The notes below the pieces were generated by a model. That model was given only the letters and a program-made list of their open reading frames with translations. It made no database searches and had not been told where the DNA came from. A DNA stretch of 50,987 bases, from the NCBI GenBank assembly GCA_007695285.1, contig REEC01000100.1, forward strand, positions 1 to 50,987, in the 5' to 3' direction. Positions 49,798 to 50,987 of this stretch are shown piece after piece; the stretch's first letter is position 1; every line of letters starts with the position of its first letter. A program made the translations under genes and the position numbers. This DNA is from Spirochaetaceae bacterium (GTDB lineage Bacteria > Spirochaetota > Spirochaetia > DSM-27196 > PXBQ01).

Positions 49798-50985
49798 GTG
49801 ACAAACGATTCAGGCAAGTCCGAGACACCGGGCGCCAAAGGTCCCGGGTCCGGGGAGTTGATCCGGTTCATCTCGGTGCTCGTGCTGTTCTGGAGTTCGC
49901 TCTACCTCTTCCTTCCGGTCATGGCGCCGATCGCCGACCTTCGTGGCGCGTCGCTCGCGTTGATCGGGATCATCGTGAGTTCGTACGGATTTGTGCAACT
50001 CGTGCTCAGGATTCCACTCGGGATATGGTCCGACCGGATCGGCCGCCGGCGCCCGTTCATCACGTACGGCTTTCTCGCGGCGATCGCCGGGGCTCTCGGA
50101 ATGGGGTTGATCGAGAACCCCGTAATGATGGTGCTGTTTCGTGGATTCACCGGAGTGACCGCGAGCATGTGGATCATGCTCACGGTCGTGTTCTCGGGCC
50201 GTTTTCCGGCCGACCAGACCGCGCGCGCGATGGGCATCGCGGTCATGGTCACGAACCTCTCGCAGTTGTTCGCGACGCTCGTCGGTGGCTTGCTCGCCGA
50301 CCGGTTCGGCTGGCACGCTCCGTTCCTCGCGGCCGCGGCGCTCGGTGTGATAGGATTCATCGTGAGCCGGGGCTTGAGCGACGTCCGCGAGTCAAAAGGC
50401 CCCGCGCCGGGGTTCCGCGAGTTGATTGCAATCGGGCGGCAGCGGTTGTTACTGACCGTCTCGCTTCTCGCGGCGTTGTTACAGGCGATTCCGCACATGA
50501 CGATCTGGGGTTTCACGACCGTCTTTGCGGTCGAACTCGGCGCGCGAGGGTCGGAACTCGGGATGCTGGGGTTTGGCGCCGGCATCATGATGGCGGTCGG
50601 AGCGTACTCGGGTGGCCGTTTTTTGGTGCCCCGCCTCGGCGCGCGCGTCGTCGTGACGATCGGGTTCTCTCTTGCGGGTGCGGCGGCGCTCGCGATTCCG
50701 GCCGCGGCTCACGTGTATCAGCTACTCGCTTTTCAGATGGTATTGAGCCTCGGCACCGGTTTGACTCTGCCGACCCTGATGTCGCTCAGTATCGCGACCG
50801 TACCACCGGACCGGCGCGCGACCGCGATGGGCTTCTTCCAGGCGATCTACTCGCTCGGGATGTTCTCAGGACCGCTGATCGCGGGCGCTCTCGCGGGTGG
50901 CTTCGGCGTGCCGGCCGTCTTCATCGGCGTCGCCGTGATCAGCAGCGTCGGCGCGGTCTGCGCGGCGGTGTTCGTGAAGAGATGA
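49798..50985 (+). CDS. MFS transporter
   Basis: 395 residues from GTG 49798, with AGGAGA 5 bases upstream; an ATG at 49732 would overlap the oxidoreductase. Twelve membrane helices and the MFS signature in loop 2-3 (GIWSDRIGRRRPFITYG) with the related motif ADRFGWHAPF. A sugar or drug antiporter fits, and the neighbouring oxidoreductase favours a sugar-like substrate. The gene ends two bases before the window edge. Confidence 0.93.
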   Translation: MTNDSGKSETPGAKGPGSGELIRFISVLVLFWSSLYLFLPVMAPIADLRGASLALIGIIVSSYGFVQLVLRIPLGIWSDRIGRRRPFITYGFLAAIAGALGMGLIENPVMMVLFRGFTGVTASMWIMLTVVFSGRFPADQTARAMGIAVMVTNLSQLFATLVGGLLADRFGWHAPFLAAAALGVIGFIVSRGLSDVRESKGPAPGFRELIAIGRQRLLLTVSLLAALLQAIPHMTIWGFTTVFAVELGARGSELGMLGFGAGIMMAVGAYSGGRFLVPRLGARVVVTIGFSLAGAAALAIPAAAHVYQLLAFQMVLSLGTGLTLPTLMSLSIATVPPDRRATAMGFFQAIYSLGMFSGPLIAGALAGGFGVPAVFIGVAVISSVGAVCAAVFVKR

Positions 50986-50987
50986 TC

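Noticed and set aside
1..50987. CRISPR array, insertion sequence or prophage
   Set aside because: No regularly spaced repeats, no transposase or integrase motif, and no phage structural gene was seen in any frame.

Overview
The window reads as a moderately GC-rich free-living spirochaete of the order Spirochaetales. The strongest evidence is a homologue of the treponemal cytoplasmic filament protein CfpA with a pyruvate-phosphate-dikinase-like gene in the same operon. A type II secretion (T2SS) cluster, many lipoproteins and a NifJ-type pyruvate oxidoreductase fit that placement. Genus cannot be fixed from the sequence alone. All identifications are by eye from motifs and gene order; no database search was run.

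Layout. Positions 1-4611: end of a sugar ABC-transporter binding protein followed by two large probable toroid-fold carbohydrate-active proteins. 4599-14391: a cytoskeletal locus with a ParA/MinD-type ATPase, a membrane protein with a large cytoplasmic part and periplasmic LysM end, CfpA, a small companion and a PPDK-like protein. 14405-20100: J-domain protein, an unknown protein with a textbook promoter, a short NifJ that lacks its ferredoxin domain, and a predicted outer-membrane protein. 20139-23372: a catalytically dead GH13_18-like protein, an M23 peptidase and a TetR regulator. 23420-34547: one tightly overlapping T2SS operon on the minus strand (prepilin peptidase, GspD, E, F, G, a 47-residue mini-pseudopilin, J, K, L-like, M/C-like) ending in two lipoproteins and a dead clostripain-like lipoprotein; a GGDEF-PilZ gene lies just upstream. 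35891-46809: M24 aminopeptidase, two Hsp20 genes, aldose epimerase with a DHOD-like protein, a DUF2089/DUF4097 pair, a lone ABC ATPase, an MFS-HEAT fusion and a SpoU methyltransferase. 46806-50985: an RRM protein with a long leader, tRNA-Pro(GGG) followed by 3'-end repeats, a small-protein/nucleotidyltransferase pair, and a Gfo/Idh/MocA-MFS pair.

Themes. Several proteins look like enzymes whose catalytic residues are gone: the ATP-grasp half of the PPDK-like protein, a metallo-beta-lactamase-like domain, the GH13_18-like protein and the C11 peptidase-like lipoprotein. At least six genes have a -10 hexamer ending 6-7 bases before the start codon, suggesting leaderless transcripts. The most promising undescribed system is the CfpA locus, whose parts suggest a way of anchoring the cytoplasmic filament ribbon through the inner membrane to peptidoglycan.
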